Source: Plantactinospora sp. KBS50
Lineage (GTDB): Bacteria > Actinomycetota > Actinomycetes > Mycobacteriales > Micromonosporaceae
Reading direction: 5' to 3'
Length of the DNA: 64,000 nt
Assembly (NCBI RefSeq): GCF_002285795.1
Contig: NZ_CP022961.1
Location: 1,798,001 to 1,862,000 of the forward strand
In this document: positions 54,679 through 63,113 of the stretch, piece by piece
Position numbering within the stretch: the stretch's first letter is position 1
How the letters are laid out: each line of letters opens with the position of its first letter
Made by a program: the position numbers and the translations under genes
Notes under the pieces: generated by a model
What the model saw: only the letters and a program-made list of their open reading frames with translations
Told to the model about the DNA's origin: nothing
The model's database searches: none

Positions 54679-54727
54679 GCGGCGCCGGCCGGCAGGTGAG
54701 GCACGCTCGCCGCCGGTCCGGCGCCGC
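54679..54727. terminator. Hairpin between Prim-PolC and the convergent GNAT gene
   Basis: GCGGCGCCGG (54679-54688) pairs perfectly with CCGGCGCCGC (54718-54727) around a 29-base loop. Confidence 0.45.
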
Positions 54728-54755
54728 GCGGGTCGACGGCTCAGGCCGCACCGGC

Positions 54756-55199
54756 TCAGAGGGCGAGCTTCATGCCCTCGTGGCTGTCCTCGAAGCCGAG
54801 CCGGCGGTAGAACCGGTGCGCGTCGGCCCGGGACTTGTGCGTGGTGAGCTGCACCAGGGCGCAGCCCCGGTCGCGGGCCCGGTCGATCGCCCAGGTCATC
54901 ATCCGCGCGCCGATCCGTTGGCCGCGCCGGCCGGAGTGCACCCGTACCGCCTCGATCAGCAGCCGCTGGGCGCCGTGCCGGCTCAGCCCCGGGATGTAGG
55001 TGAGCTGCATGCAGGCCACCACCGTGCCGTCGTCGTCACCGACGATCAGCTCGTTGCGCGGGTCGGCGGCGATCTCGGCGAACGCCCGCCGGTACGCCTC
55101 GTCGACCTCGGTGCTGTCCCGGTTGCGCCCCTGCGCGTCGTCGACCAGCAGCCCGAGGACGGCCGGCAGGTCGGCCGGCACCGCCTCGCGAAAGATCAC
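54756..55199 (-). CDS. GNAT-family N-acetyltransferase
   Basis: This 147-residue protein starts at GTG 55199 (the next gene upstream ends nine bases further on). The single GNAT domain has VACMQLTYIPGLSRHGAQR, the acetyl-CoA pyrophosphate loop VHSGRRGQRIGARMM, and a C-terminal HKSRADAHRFYRRLGFEDSH. The substrate is unknown; the RLGFEDSHEGMKL ending is common in acetyltransferases of small amines or antibiotics. Confidence 0.9.
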   Translation of the reverse strand: MIFREAVPADLPAVLGLLVDDAQGRNRDSTEVDEAYRRAFAEIAADPRNELIVGDDDGTVVACMQLTYIPGLSRHGAQRLLIEAVRVHSGRRGQRIGARMMTWAIDRARDRGCALVQLTTHKSRADAHRFYRRLGFEDSHEGMKLAL

Positions 55200-55208
55200 C
55201 CGCGCAGG

Positions 55209-56804
55209 CTATCGCGCCGGGCACCGCTTGCCGACCGGCGGGAGGGTGCCCTCGATCAGGTACGCGTCGACCGCGCCGGTGATGCAGGTGGTCTGCGGGT
55301 ACGCCGTGTGGCCCTCGCCCTCCCAGGTCAGCACCCGACCGACGCCGAGCATGTCGGCCAGCCGCTGCGTCTGCTCGTACGGGGTGGCCGGGTCGCCGGT
55401 GGTGCCGACCACCAGGATCGGCGCGGCGCCGTCGGCCCGGCCGGTCGGGTACGGGTCGGCCGGTGCCGGCCACTCGGCGCAGCTCAGCAGCCCGGTGGCC
55501 AGCGGCGGCCCGAACAGCGGGTACGCGCTGCGCCAGCGGGGGAGCAGGTCGCGGGCCTGGTCGACCGTGGGCCGCTGCGCCTCGTCGGCACAGTTGATCA
55601 CCAGGTTGGCGTCGAACTGGTTGGAGTAGTGGCCGCTGGCGTCCCGGTCGGCGTACCGGTCGGCGAGTTCGAGGATCGGGTCGGCGTTGCCCTCGGCCAG
55701 CTTCTGGATGGCGGTGGCCAACTCCTCCCAGCCCGACTCGGTGTACAGCGACGCCACGATGCCGTAGAAGATCCAGCCGGCGCTGGCGGCCCGGCCGTCG
55801 CTGCCGTGTGCCGGTGACACCCGGGCCTTGTCCAGCGCGGTGTTCACCGCGGCCCGGGCGTCCGGGGCGATCGGGCACTTGCCCGGCGTGCCGCGGCACC
55901 ACGCCGCGAAGTCGTCGAACGCCTGCTCGAACCCCTTCGCCTGGCTCTCCGACCCGGCGATGGAGTCCTGCTTCGGGTCCACCGCGCCGTCCAGCACCAT
56001 CGCCCGGACGTTGCGCGGAAAGAGCTGGGCGTACGTGGCGCCCAGCAGGGTGCCGTACGAGTAGCCGAGGTAGGTCAACCGCTGGTCGCCCACGGCGGTG
56101 CGCACGGCGTCCATGTCCCGGGCCGTCTGCTCCGTGGAGTAGAGGCTGAGCTGGTCGTCGTACTTGGCGGCACAGCCCGCGGAGATGCGCTTGCTGAGCG
56201 CGACCAGGTCGTCGAACTCGGCGGGGGTGTCCGGGTCCGGCTCGGCGCCGAAGGTGGCGTCCAGGTCGGCGTCGGAGATGCACTTGACCGGGCTGGACCG
56301 GCTCACGCCGCGCGGGTCGAAGCCGACGATGTCGAACCGCCGGGTCACCTCGTCGGGCAGGCCGCCGAAGGCGGCGCCGTACGACAGGTAGACCGCCGTG
56401 TCGATGCCGGACGCGCCCGGTCCACCGGGGTTGATCACGAGGGAGCCGATCCGGTCGGACTGCCGACTGGACCGCGCCCGGATCAGCGCGATGTCGAAGG
56501 TCCCGGCCGGCCCGGCGCCGCCGGGGCTGACCGTCGCACCCGGGGTGGCCCCGGCGGGCCACTCCCGGGGCACGCTGATCGTGGCGCAGTCGTACGTCAT
56601 GTTCGGCGGCGCGCCGCGGTGGGTCAGGTCCCGGGGCACGTCCGGGCACGGCGTCCAGTTGGTGGCGCCCGGTGGTTGCCGGGCGGCCGCCGAGCGCTGC
56701 TTGCCGGTGTTGGGCGCGAACGGTGGCATCGTGCAGCCGCCGGCCAGCAGGGTGGCGGCGGTGACGCCGGCGAGTGCGGCGCGGGTGCGGGCAGTGCGGT
56801 TCAC
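55209..56804 (-). CDS. Exported alpha/beta-hydrolase, tripeptidyl aminopeptidase-like lipoprotein
   Basis: This 531-residue protein has a signal peptide with lipobox LAGGC (Cys at about 24). Features are VINPGGPGASGI (oxyanion region, about 122-133), FDPRGVSRSSPV, the nucleophile elbow GYSYGTLLGATY, and PILVVGTTGDPATPYEQ with the acidic residue. GEGHTAYPQTTCITG carries the catalytic His. A C-terminal TAP-like domain is present. Such enzymes remove tripeptides or hydrolyse proline peptides at the cell surface. Confidence 0.93.
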   Translation of the reverse strand: MNRTARTRAALAGVTAATLLAGGCTMPPFAPNTGKQRSAAARQPPGATNWTPCPDVPRDLTHRGAPPNMTYDCATISVPREWPAGATPGATVSPGGAGPAGTFDIALIRARSSRQSDRIGSLVINPGGPGASGIDTAVYLSYGAAFGGLPDEVTRRFDIVGFDPRGVSRSSPVKCISDADLDATFGAEPDPDTPAEFDDLVALSKRISAGCAAKYDDQLSLYSTEQTARDMDAVRTAVGDQRLTYLGYSYGTLLGATYAQLFPRNVRAMVLDGAVDPKQDSIAGSESQAKGFEQAFDDFAAWCRGTPGKCPIAPDARAAVNTALDKARVSPAHGSDGRAASAGWIFYGIVASLYTESGWEELATAIQKLAEGNADPILELADRYADRDASGHYSNQFDANLVINCADEAQRPTVDQARDLLPRWRSAYPLFGPPLATGLLSCAEWPAPADPYPTGRADGAAPILVVGTTGDPATPYEQTQRLADMLGVGRVLTWEGEGHTAYPQTTCITGAVDAYLIEGTLPPVGKRCPAR

Positions 56805-56876
56805 GAGTTTCCTTCCCCGTGATCGTCTTCGTGCTCAGGCTACGCCCTGCGTCCCGCTCGCTCGGCGCCGCCGCGA

Positions 56877-56901
56877 AAGGGCCCCGATGATCGGGGCCCT
56901 T
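56877..56901 (-). terminator. Terminator after the lysozyme-like gene
   Basis: AAGGGCCCCGAT and ATCGGGGCCCTT form a perfect 12-bp stem with a one-base gap (56889); on the minus strand it is followed by TTCG. It lies 36 bases past the stop at 56937. Confidence 0.8.
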
Positions 56902-56936
56902 CCGGCACTACCCAGCCATCCTGCACTCCCGGAGGG

Positions 56937-57500
56937 TCAGGCGTTCCAGTACTGACCCACCAGATCGGTCGCCTGCGACTCCCACTGCGCGTACGCATCC
57001 GGGTACGCCGACACCTGAACCTTCTGCGCCGCCTCGGTCAACGGCAACTCATGCCAGTTCGGCACATCCTTCAACGCCTTCTGGAACGCCGTCGTCGCAT
57101 ACTCCGGATCCGTGATCTCATCCGGCGAACCCCAACCCGAGGTCGGCCGCTGCTGGAACAGACCCAACGAATCATGATCGTTGGCCGCACCCAGATCACC
57201 CAGATTCTTCAACTTCGACTCCTGCATCGCCGTGGCCACCGAAATCACCGCGGCCCGCTCATCCAGACCGTTCTTCTTCGTAGCCGCCACGATCGCCTTG
57301 ACATTCGCCTTCTGCTCATCACCCAGATCGACGTGCGACTGCCCACCCGAAGGCTGAGCCACCGCCACCGCCGACACACGATCCGCAGCCACCGCCGGAC
57401 CCGAGGCCAACACACCCGTGACCGGACCGGCCACCACACCACCGGCAAACGCCAGACCGGCAACCGACAACACACTCTTACGCAGCATCGTGGTCTTCAT
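56937..57500 (-). CDS. Secreted lysozyme/transglycosylase-like protein with atypical codon use
   Basis: This 187-residue protein has a signal peptide (VAGLAFAGGVVAGPVTGVLA, cleavage probably near 38-40) and a domain with VISVATAMQESKLKNLGDLG and DSLGLFQQRPTSGWG. The Glu in MQES and the GLFQQRP motif match the SLT/lysozyme-like fold of actinobacterial secreted proteins of this size. GAGGAG is well placed before ATG 57500. Codon use is extraordinary. All 12 Asp codons are GAT and 15 of 16 Gly codons are GGT, while neighbours use GAC and GGC. A terminator follows at 56877-56901. Confidence 0.85.
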   Translation of the reverse strand: MKTTMLRKSVLSVAGLAFAGGVVAGPVTGVLASGPAVAADRVSAVAVAQPSGGQSHVDLGDEQKANVKAIVAATKKNGLDERAAVISVATAMQESKLKNLGDLGAANDHDSLGLFQQRPTSGWGSPDEITDPEYATTAFQKALKDVPNWHELPLTEAAQKVQVSAYPDAYAQWESQATDLVGQYWNA

Positions 57501-58011
57501 CAGAAAAACTCCTCAAGGGGTCGGGGGAACTCCGGGGCGCGCGGCGCCGGAAAGGACTGCGCGCAGCGCCCGAAGGGTTCTGGGGGAGAGTGACGGGCGC
57601 ACGCGGCGCCCGTACGAGCTGTGGGGTGGTGCCCGGAACGGGCTCCCGGGGGTAGGGGCCCTGCCCCGGGCACCGGACCCGTAACGACCGCGGGCCGGGC
57701 CGCATTCCGCGAGGCGGATCAACCCCTGCCTCGAACCCGCCGTCGATCGGGCGGGTGTGGCGCTGCGGCCGGCGCCGTTACTCGGTCGTACGGTGGATGT
57801 AACGACCCCGGGCCGGGTGGCATTCCGGCCGGCGGATGCCGCGGGTCACACCGTGAAGCCGACAATCGGGATCATCGCCGCCGTTCGGCGCGGATGATCC
57901 GGACATCCGGTCGGATACCCCACGCCGGGGATCCGGCCGGCACCGGCCGCGACGCGCTGTCGACGTCGGCAACCGGCCCGACCGGTGCGGCGCCGGGGCG
58001 GCTGGCCGCGG
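57501..58011. other. 511-base region without genes, holding an imperfect 39-bp direct repeat
   Basis: GTAACGACCGCGGGCCGGG-type repeats lie at 57681-57719 and 57799-57837, 118 bases apart. About six of 39 positions differ, and conserved blocks are GTAACGACC, CGGGCCGGG, GCATTCCG and GGCGGAT. The right part includes a shorter AT-containing stretch. I compared the 5' side of the lysozyme-like gene with the ydaO-type c-di-AMP riboswitch and saw no match. The repeats might be regulator sites for the lysozyme-like gene. Confidence 0.55.
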
Positions 58012-59082
58012 TCAGCCGCCGGAGAGGACGTCGGCGAGGTTGAACCGCACCGGCCGGTCGAGCTGGGCGTACGTGCAGGTCCGGGGATCACGGTCCGGGC
58101 GCCACCGTTCGAACTGGGTGGTATGCCGGAATCGTTCGCCCTCCATGTAGTCGTACCGGACCTCGACCACCCGTTCCGGGCGCAACGGCACGAACGAGAG
58201 GTCCTTGCCGGCGTTCCACCGGCTCTGCTCGTTGCGCCGCGGGGTCCGTTCCCCGCTGGTGTGCGCGGCCCAGTTCCACGGGTGCTCCTCGAAGCCGGTG
58301 ACCAGCGGCTGGAGCTCGGTGAACAGCGCCTTGCGGGTGGCCATCGGGAACGCCCCGATCACCCCCACCGAGACCAGCACGTCCCGCTCGTCGTCGTAGA
58401 GGCCGAGCAGCAGCGAGCCGATCCGGTCGTCGCCCGACTTGTGCAGCCGGTAGCCGGCCAGCACGCAGTCCGCCGTACGCTTGTGCTTGATCTTGATCAT
58501 GACCCGCTTGTCGGGCTGGTAGGCCAGATCGGGACCCTTGGCGATGAGCCCGTCCAGGCCGGCGCCCTCGAACTCGGCGAACCAGCGGCGGGCCGTGGCC
58601 TCGTCGCTGGTGATCGGCGTGACGTGCACCGGCGGCTCCGCCTCGGCCAGGGCCCGTTCGAGCAGCTCGCGGCGCTCGGCGAACGGCCGCCCGGTCAGGT
58701 CGTCGCGGTCCAGCGCCAGCAGGTCGAACGCGACGAAGCTGGCCGGGGTCTGCTCGGCCAGCAGGTTCACCCGGCTGGCCGCCGGATGGATCCGCTGCTG
58801 GAGCGCCTCGAAATCCAGGGTGTTGCGCCCGGTGTCGGCCACCACGATCTCCCCGTCGATCACCGCGCGGGGCGGGAAGTTGGCCAGCACCGCCCGGACG
58901 ACCTCGGGGAAGTAGCGCGTCATCGGCCGCTCGTTCCGGCTGCCGATCTCCACCTCGTCGCCGTCGCGGAAGATGATGGACCGGAAGCCGTCCCACTTGG
59001 GCTCGTACAGCCGCCCGCCCGGGATCTCCCCGACCGGCTTCGCGAGCATCGGGGCGACGGGGGGCATGACCGGCAGTTCCAT
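58012..59082 (-). CDS. ligC: ATP-dependent DNA ligase, LigC type
   Basis: This 356-residue ligase starts at ATG 59082 with MELPVMPPVAPMLAKP. The adenylation domain has the nucleophilic Lys29 in EPKWDGFR, SRNERPMTRYFPE, IDGEIV and AKGPDL with motif V (IKIKH). The OB-fold C terminus contains GSLLLGLYDDE and WNAGKDLSFVPLRPERVVEVRYD. The stand-alone architecture, length and N terminus match mycobacterial LigC rather than multidomain LigD. It seals nicks and is linked in mycobacteria to Prim-PolC, also encoded in this window. Confidence 0.93.
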   Translation of the reverse strand: MELPVMPPVAPMLAKPVGEIPGGRLYEPKWDGFRSIIFRDGDEVEIGSRNERPMTRYFPEVVRAVLANFPPRAVIDGEIVVADTGRNTLDFEALQQRIHPAASRVNLLAEQTPASFVAFDLLALDRDDLTGRPFAERRELLERALAEAEPPVHVTPITSDEATARRWFAEFEGAGLDGLIAKGPDLAYQPDKRVMIKIKHKRTADCVLAGYRLHKSGDDRIGSLLLGLYDDERDVLVSVGVIGAFPMATRKALFTELQPLVTGFEEHPWNWAAHTSGERTPRRNEQSRWNAGKDLSFVPLRPERVVEVRYDYMEGERFRHTTQFERWRPDRDPRTCTYAQLDRPVRFNLADVLSGG

Positions 59083-59187
59083 CCGGCCATCGTCGTCGCA
59101 GCCAGGCCGCCCTGTCCACCACCGCCGCGCGCCGCGGTGACCCGGCCCGTACGCTGTGCCGGCAGACGAGCGGGAAGTGGGTGACCG

Positions 59188-59703
59188 GTGCCGGAGCTGA
59201 CCTACCCGGAGGCGGGCGCGACGCAGGCGGCGGTGACCGGCTCCGGCGGGCTGCCGGCGGGCTACCACCACCTGCACCACCGGGCCGAGCTGGACCGGGA
59301 CGCCTTCCCGGCCGCCGCCGAGGCGGTGCTGAGCTGGCGGATGCACCGGGCGATGGGCCTGCGGGTCACCGCGAGCGCGCCCCGGGCGGCGCCCGGGGTC
59401 CACGTGGACGCCGCGGTGGGCGTGGGGCCGCTGCGGCTGTCCGCGCCGTGCCGGGTGGTCTGGGCGGTCCAGGACGAGCGCCGGGCCGGATTCGGGTACG
59501 GCACGCTGCCCGGCCATCCCGAGCGGGGCGAGGAGGCGTTCTGCGTGGAGCGGGACGCGCACGGGCGGGTCTGGTTCACCGTGACCGCGTTCAGCCGGCC
59601 GGACCGCTGGTTCACCCGCGCCGCCGGGCCGCTCGTGGTGGCCTTCCAGCACGGGTACGCCCGCCGCTGCGCCGCCGTGCTGCGCCGGCTGACCCGCCCC
59701 TGA
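59188..59703 (+). CDS. DUF1990 family protein
   Basis: This 171-residue protein starts at GTG 59188. It has the DUF1990 features: a tyrosine-rich start (PAGYHHLHHRAELD), AVLSWRMHRAMGL, CRVVWAVQDERRAGFGYGTLPGHPERGEEAF and FTVTAFSRPDRWFTRAAGPL. The domain resembles a small polyketide-cyclase/START-like barrel. Function not established. It is divergent from ligC across 105 bases and is followed by a tandem repeat. Confidence 0.9.
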   Translation: MPELTYPEAGATQAAVTGSGGLPAGYHHLHHRAELDRDAFPAAAEAVLSWRMHRAMGLRVTASAPRAAPGVHVDAAVGVGPLRLSAPCRVVWAVQDERRAGFGYGTLPGHPERGEEAFCVERDAHGRVWFTVTAFSRPDRWFTRAAGPLVVAFQHGYARRCAAVLRRLTRP

Positions 59704-59722
59704 CGCCGGCCCGCCGGCCCGA

Positions 59723-59843
59723 CCCGGTCCGGTCGGAGACGGCGGGCCGCCGGGCACTCGGGCCCGGTCCGGTCCGGTCGGAGACGGCGGCCGGCGTCCC
59801 GCCGGGCACTCGGGCCCGGCCCGGTCCGGTCGGGAGCCGGCGG
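59723..59843. repeat. Three imperfect copies of a 30-50-bp GC-rich unit
   Basis: Copies begin at about 59723, 59763 and 59815 (CCCGGTCCGGTCGG...GGCACTCGGG). They vary by small insertions, including one extra GTCCG. The block lies between the DUF1990 and glycosylase stops. Confidence 0.7.
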
Positions 59844-59847
59844 TGCC

Positions 59848-60764
59848 TCAGTACCGGGCGAAGGACCGGATCGGCATCCGGGGCCGAACCGCGGAGCGTA
59901 GCGTCCGCCGGCGGCCAGCAGCAGGCAGACCCGTCCGCGGTGGCCGCGGAACGGTTCCAGCAGGGCCAGCATCCGGGCGTCGTCGCCGCGCGGCTGCTCC
60001 GCCAGCGCCCAGCTGACCATGTTCGGGATGTGGTAGTCACCGACGCTCACCGCGTCCGGGTCGCCGTACGCGGTCCGGACGACCTCGGCGGCGGTCCACG
60101 GACCGACGCCGGGGATCGCGACGAGCCGGCGGGTGGCCTCGGCGGCGTCGGCGCAGCGCTCCAGCCGGTCGGCCGCGGCGGCGGCCCGACGCAGGGTCTC
60201 GGCGCGCCGCTGCTCGACCCCGAACGGATGGAACACCCAGTACGGCGCCGCCGCGATGTCGGCGGGTGCCGGCGGCGTCCAGAGGTTGGCCACCGGGCCG
60301 GGGGCCGGCGAGCCGAACCGGCGGACGGTGGCCGCGTACGCCCGGAACGCCTCCTTGCCGGTGACCTTCTGCTCCAGGACGGCGCGCAGCAACCGGGGAA
60401 AGACCCGTCCGGTGGCCGGCATCCGGAGCCCGGCGAAGGTCCGGGCCAGTCCGGCCACCACCGGGTGCGTCGCCGCGCGTTCGGCGAAGCCGGTGAGGTC
60501 GTCGCGCAGCCCGGCCACGGCATCGGCCCGCTCCAGCAGCCAGCCCGCCCCCGGACCGTGCCCGGTGGCGACCAGCCGGGAGCCGGCGGGGCGCAGGCAG
60601 AGCGTGCCGGGGCCGTCCGGGGTGCGGGTGGACCACCAGAACGCGCCGTCGACCAGCCGGGCGCACGGGTCGTAACCGCCCATGGCCAACTCCCGGACCG
60701 TGCCGGTGAACCGGTAGCCGGGCGGCGGGGTGAGCACCCGTTCGTCGCTCCGGCCGGTCGTCAC
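59848..60764 (-). CDS. HhH-GPD DNA glycosylase (AlkA-like), frame interrupted by a -1 shift near the C terminus
   Basis: This roughly 305-residue glycosylase starts at GTG 60764. The core has LRAVLEQKVTGKEAFRAY, the helix-hairpin-helix IPGVGPWTAAEV, and the catalytic Asp in SVGDYHIPNMV. The usual short tail (RMPIRSFARY, stop at 59848) reads in another frame. Without repair the protein continues into Arg/Pro-rich non-family sequence for about 200 residues to 59262. The shift is at the C4 run opposite 59880-59883, where five bases give the family ending. It probably removes alkylated bases. Confidence 0.9.
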
Positions 60765-61076
60765 CGGCCCACTCTGCCACGACCGGCCGCCGGCCGGTGA
60801 CGCGGCCGGCCGGCACCCGGTGGGCCGGGGCAAGGCGGGGCACGACCCGCCCGGGCGGAACCCCGGACACGGCGACGGCACCGGGACGCGGTGCGTCCCG
60901 GTGCCGTCCTTCCCGGAGCGGATCGACCGACCTGTCTGCGCCTTTCCGTCGCCGGCTGTCGCTGCTGGCACCGCCCTCCGGGGTGTGACCCCGGTGGGAC
61001 CGGGCGTTGCCCGAGCTGGTCGATGAGACCTATCGCCGGCGGCGGCGCCCAACCCGCCCCGAGGCCTGGTACGTCG
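60765..61076. other. 312-base region without genes
   Basis: No ORF with family features. Its only notable element is the perfect hairpin at 60874-60908. The last 130 bases before 61077 hold the 3' end of the upstream unit and show nothing recognisable. Confidence 0.55.
60874..60908 (-). terminator. Perfect 14-bp hairpin
   Basis: GACGGCACCGGGAC (60874-60887) and GTCCCGGTGCCGTC (60895-60908) pair exactly around a 7-base loop. It lies about 170 bases past the stop of the gene at 61077 and about 110 before the glycosylase start, so it may terminate the upstream unit. Confidence 0.55.
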
Positions 61077-62048
61077 TCAGCGGACGACGATCCGGGTCAC
61101 GTCGAAGGCGGGAATCTGGTTGGCCCGCTGCATCATCGGGATCCGGTGCGAGCCGTCACCGGCCCAGACCGCGCACTGCGCCATGCCCCGGGTGGGCAGG
61201 CCGGGCACCGTGATGGTGACCTCGTCCGGGGTGGCCCCGCCCTTGCTGTCCTCGGTCGCCACGAAGAACGCCGGGACCGGTTCGGCGGCCGGGGCGGTGC
61301 GCTGGCTGTCCAGCATCCGGCAGGCGGTGTGGAAGTGGCCGCGGACCAGGCCGTCGGCGGTCAGCAGCGAGCTTTCCTTGTAGTAGCCGCCCTGCGCCGC
61401 GGCGAGGAACCGGTCCCGGACCAGGTTGCGGGTGCTCACCCGGATGGTGAACGCCTCGTTGGCCCGGACCGTCCGCGGTGCCGAGCTGATGAGCAGCGTC
61501 GGGTTGTTCTCGGCGCTGCCGACCTCACCGAACTCCGTGCTCACGCAGCGGTTGCCGTCCTGGAAACCCGCGTGCGGCTCCAGCGTGCTGTCGTCGCAGT
61601 TGTTGGCCAGTACCTCCACGCTGCTGGCCGGGCTACTGCTGCTGCCCCCGGCCGGGGTGCTGGAGCCGCTGCTCGGCGTGCATCCGCGGCGCCGGTTCTG
61701 GATGGTCGGTCCGGCCTGCCCACCGTCGCCGGGGTGCTGGACGACACCGTTGTCCGTGTAGGGAGCGCCGGACGGGTCCGTCCCGTTCGTCGGCACCGTG
61801 CCGGCATCGGCCGCGTCGCCGGGGGCGGCGGAGGCGTCGGCGCTCGCCGAGGCGTCGCCGGCGGCGGTCGCGGAGGCCGGCGGGCAGCTGCTGGTGTGCC
61901 GCCGGCTCCGGGTGTCGGCCAGGGAGACCTGCGTCACCGCGACCAGCGCTCCGAACGCGCCGAGGGTGGCGATTGCGGCGATGATCCGCCGCTTGCGGGG
62001 ATTGCCCGCCGACTTCCGACGGGCGTATCGGCGGTTGGTGGAGTTCAC
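61077..62048 (-). CDS. Exported protein of unknown function (probably lysine-rich anchor, Ser/Ala linker and a compact beta domain)
   Basis: This 323-residue protein starts at GTG 62048, behind GGAAGG. A basic N terminus and one hydrophobic segment (about 20-43) anchor or export it. The next 110 residues are Ala/Ser/Gly/Asp-rich. The C-terminal 190 residues are a folded domain with LEPHAGFQDGNRCVSTEFGE, SSAPRTVRANEAFTIRVSTR, GHFHTACRML and MAQCAVWAGDGSHRIP. No named family recalled. It follows the DUF4142 gene by 61 bases and is probably in the same operon. Confidence 0.75.
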   Translation of the reverse strand: MNSTNRRYARRKSAGNPRKRRIIAAIATLGAFGALVAVTQVSLADTRSRRHTSSCPPASATAAGDASASADASAAPGDAADAGTVPTNGTDPSGAPYTDNGVVQHPGDGGQAGPTIQNRRRGCTPSSGSSTPAGGSSSSPASSVEVLANNCDDSTLEPHAGFQDGNRCVSTEFGEVGSAENNPTLLISSAPRTVRANEAFTIRVSTRNLVRDRFLAAAQGGYYKESSLLTADGLVRGHFHTACRMLDSQRTAPAAEPVPAFFVATEDSKGGATPDEVTITVPGLPTRGMAQCAVWAGDGSHRIPMMQRANQIPAFDVTRIVVR

Positions 62049-62109
62049 CGGATGGCACCTTCCATCTTGAGGAGCTGGGACACGCGGACGGCCGCCGGGC
62101 CGGTACGTG

Positions 62110-62985
62110 TCAGCGAGGGCGGATGAGTCGAACTGTGCTGTAGGCGCCGGCGAGCACGGCGGCGCCGAGGACGATCCACACCAGACCGGGGTTGATGCGA
62201 CCGCCGGAGCTGGAGTACAACGTGCCCTTCTTGGCCGTCTCCGCGGCCTGCGCGGCCGCGGCGGCCGGCGCCGGTGGAGGCGCCTGGGGGAGCGACTGGT
62301 AGTCGACGAGCCCGGAACTCTCCAGCAGCGTCATGTGGGTCATGACGAAGGCATTGGCCTGGGCGGCGAGTTGCCGGACGACGTCGTTGCGGGTGCTCGA
62401 CCGGATGATCCCGATGGCGGGGAAGATCTTGCCGTGCGCGGCCCGGAGCCGGTCGATGTAGATCCGGTCGAACTGGGGTCCGGAGGCCTGCTCCATCTCC
62501 CGCAGCCAACCCTTCTGGTCGGTGTTGGGCTCGTCCGGCAGCGCGATGCCGAGTTGCTCGGCGGCCCTGCGGTCCATGGCGTCCAGCACCTTGTGCTGGG
62601 GGCCGATCTCCTGCCCGATCTGCTTGATCCGGTCCGTGGTGCCCTTGTCGACCGCCATCTGACTGGCCGGCATCTCCCACAGGCCGGCCAGCCGCACCTT
62701 GATGACGAAGTCCCGGTCGGCGGCGGTCACCGCGCCGTTCGGCGACGGGTCGCTCGGCAGCAGCTCGATGGGATTGGGCACCGGACCCTTCGGATCGGCG
62801 GAGGCGCGGGCCGCCGGCAGGTGGCCGAGGGGGCCGCCGGCGACCGGCGGCACGGCCGCCGTGACCCGGTCCGCGGCGGCGGCGAGGCCCGGTGCGGCCA
62901 CCAGCCCGCCGAGCAGAACGCCGGTCAGTCCGGTTACCGCCGCCGCCACCCATCGGGGGTGCCGGGAGGGACCGGTGGACGTCAT
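62110..62985 (-). CDS. Secreted/membrane DUF4142 protein
   Basis: This 291-residue protein has an N-terminal signal segment, an Ala/Pro linker and a four-helix DUF4142 domain (about 80-225, with VTAADRDFVIKVRLAGLWEM, DKGTTDRIKQIGQEIGPQH and the closing helices ending ANAFVMTHMTLLES). A final membrane helix (about 263-285) and RLIRPR tail anchor it. DUF4142 is ferritin-like in fold, function unknown; proteins of the family are often stress-related. AAAGGGTG precedes ATG 62985, and a good promoter lies just upstream. Confidence 0.88.
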   Translation of the reverse strand: MTSTGPSRHPRWVAAAVTGLTGVLLGGLVAAPGLAAAADRVTAAVPPVAGGPLGHLPAARASADPKGPVPNPIELLPSDPSPNGAVTAADRDFVIKVRLAGLWEMPASQMAVDKGTTDRIKQIGQEIGPQHKVLDAMDRRAAEQLGIALPDEPNTDQKGWLREMEQASGPQFDRIYIDRLRAAHGKIFPAIGIIRSSTRNDVVRQLAAQANAFVMTHMTLLESSGLVDYQSLPQAPPPAPAAAAAQAAETAKKGTLYSSSGGRINPGLVWIVLGAAVLAGAYSTVRLIRPR

Positions 62986-63019
62986 CGCTCACCCTTTCAT
63001 GTTGATTCTGATATTGCCG

Positions 63020-63049
63020 ACCGTAGGTAATACACGAGGCCCCGGTCAA
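63020..63049 (-). promoter_or_regulatory. Promoter of the DUF4142 operon
   Basis: On the minus strand TTGACC (63049-63044) and TACGGT (63025-63020) lie 18 bases apart, typical for the principal sigma factor in high-GC actinobacteria. Transcription would start near 63012, about 27 bases before the ATG at 62985. Confidence 0.6.
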
Positions 63050-63113
63050 CTTTTTACATTGGAGCTGACGATAATTTATGGCCGACTTAAGAATTGAATT
63101 CAGGATCAATTTT

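Noticed and set aside
57501-57680. ydaO-type riboswitch ahead of the lysozyme-like gene
   Set aside because: Reading the minus strand, the conserved CGAACCCGUCAGCUAACC-like segments were absent.
53649-59082. NHEJ operon (LigD plus Ku)
   Set aside because: The polymerase and ligase are separate, short proteins of the Prim-PolC/LigC type, and no Ku or nuclease domain is present.
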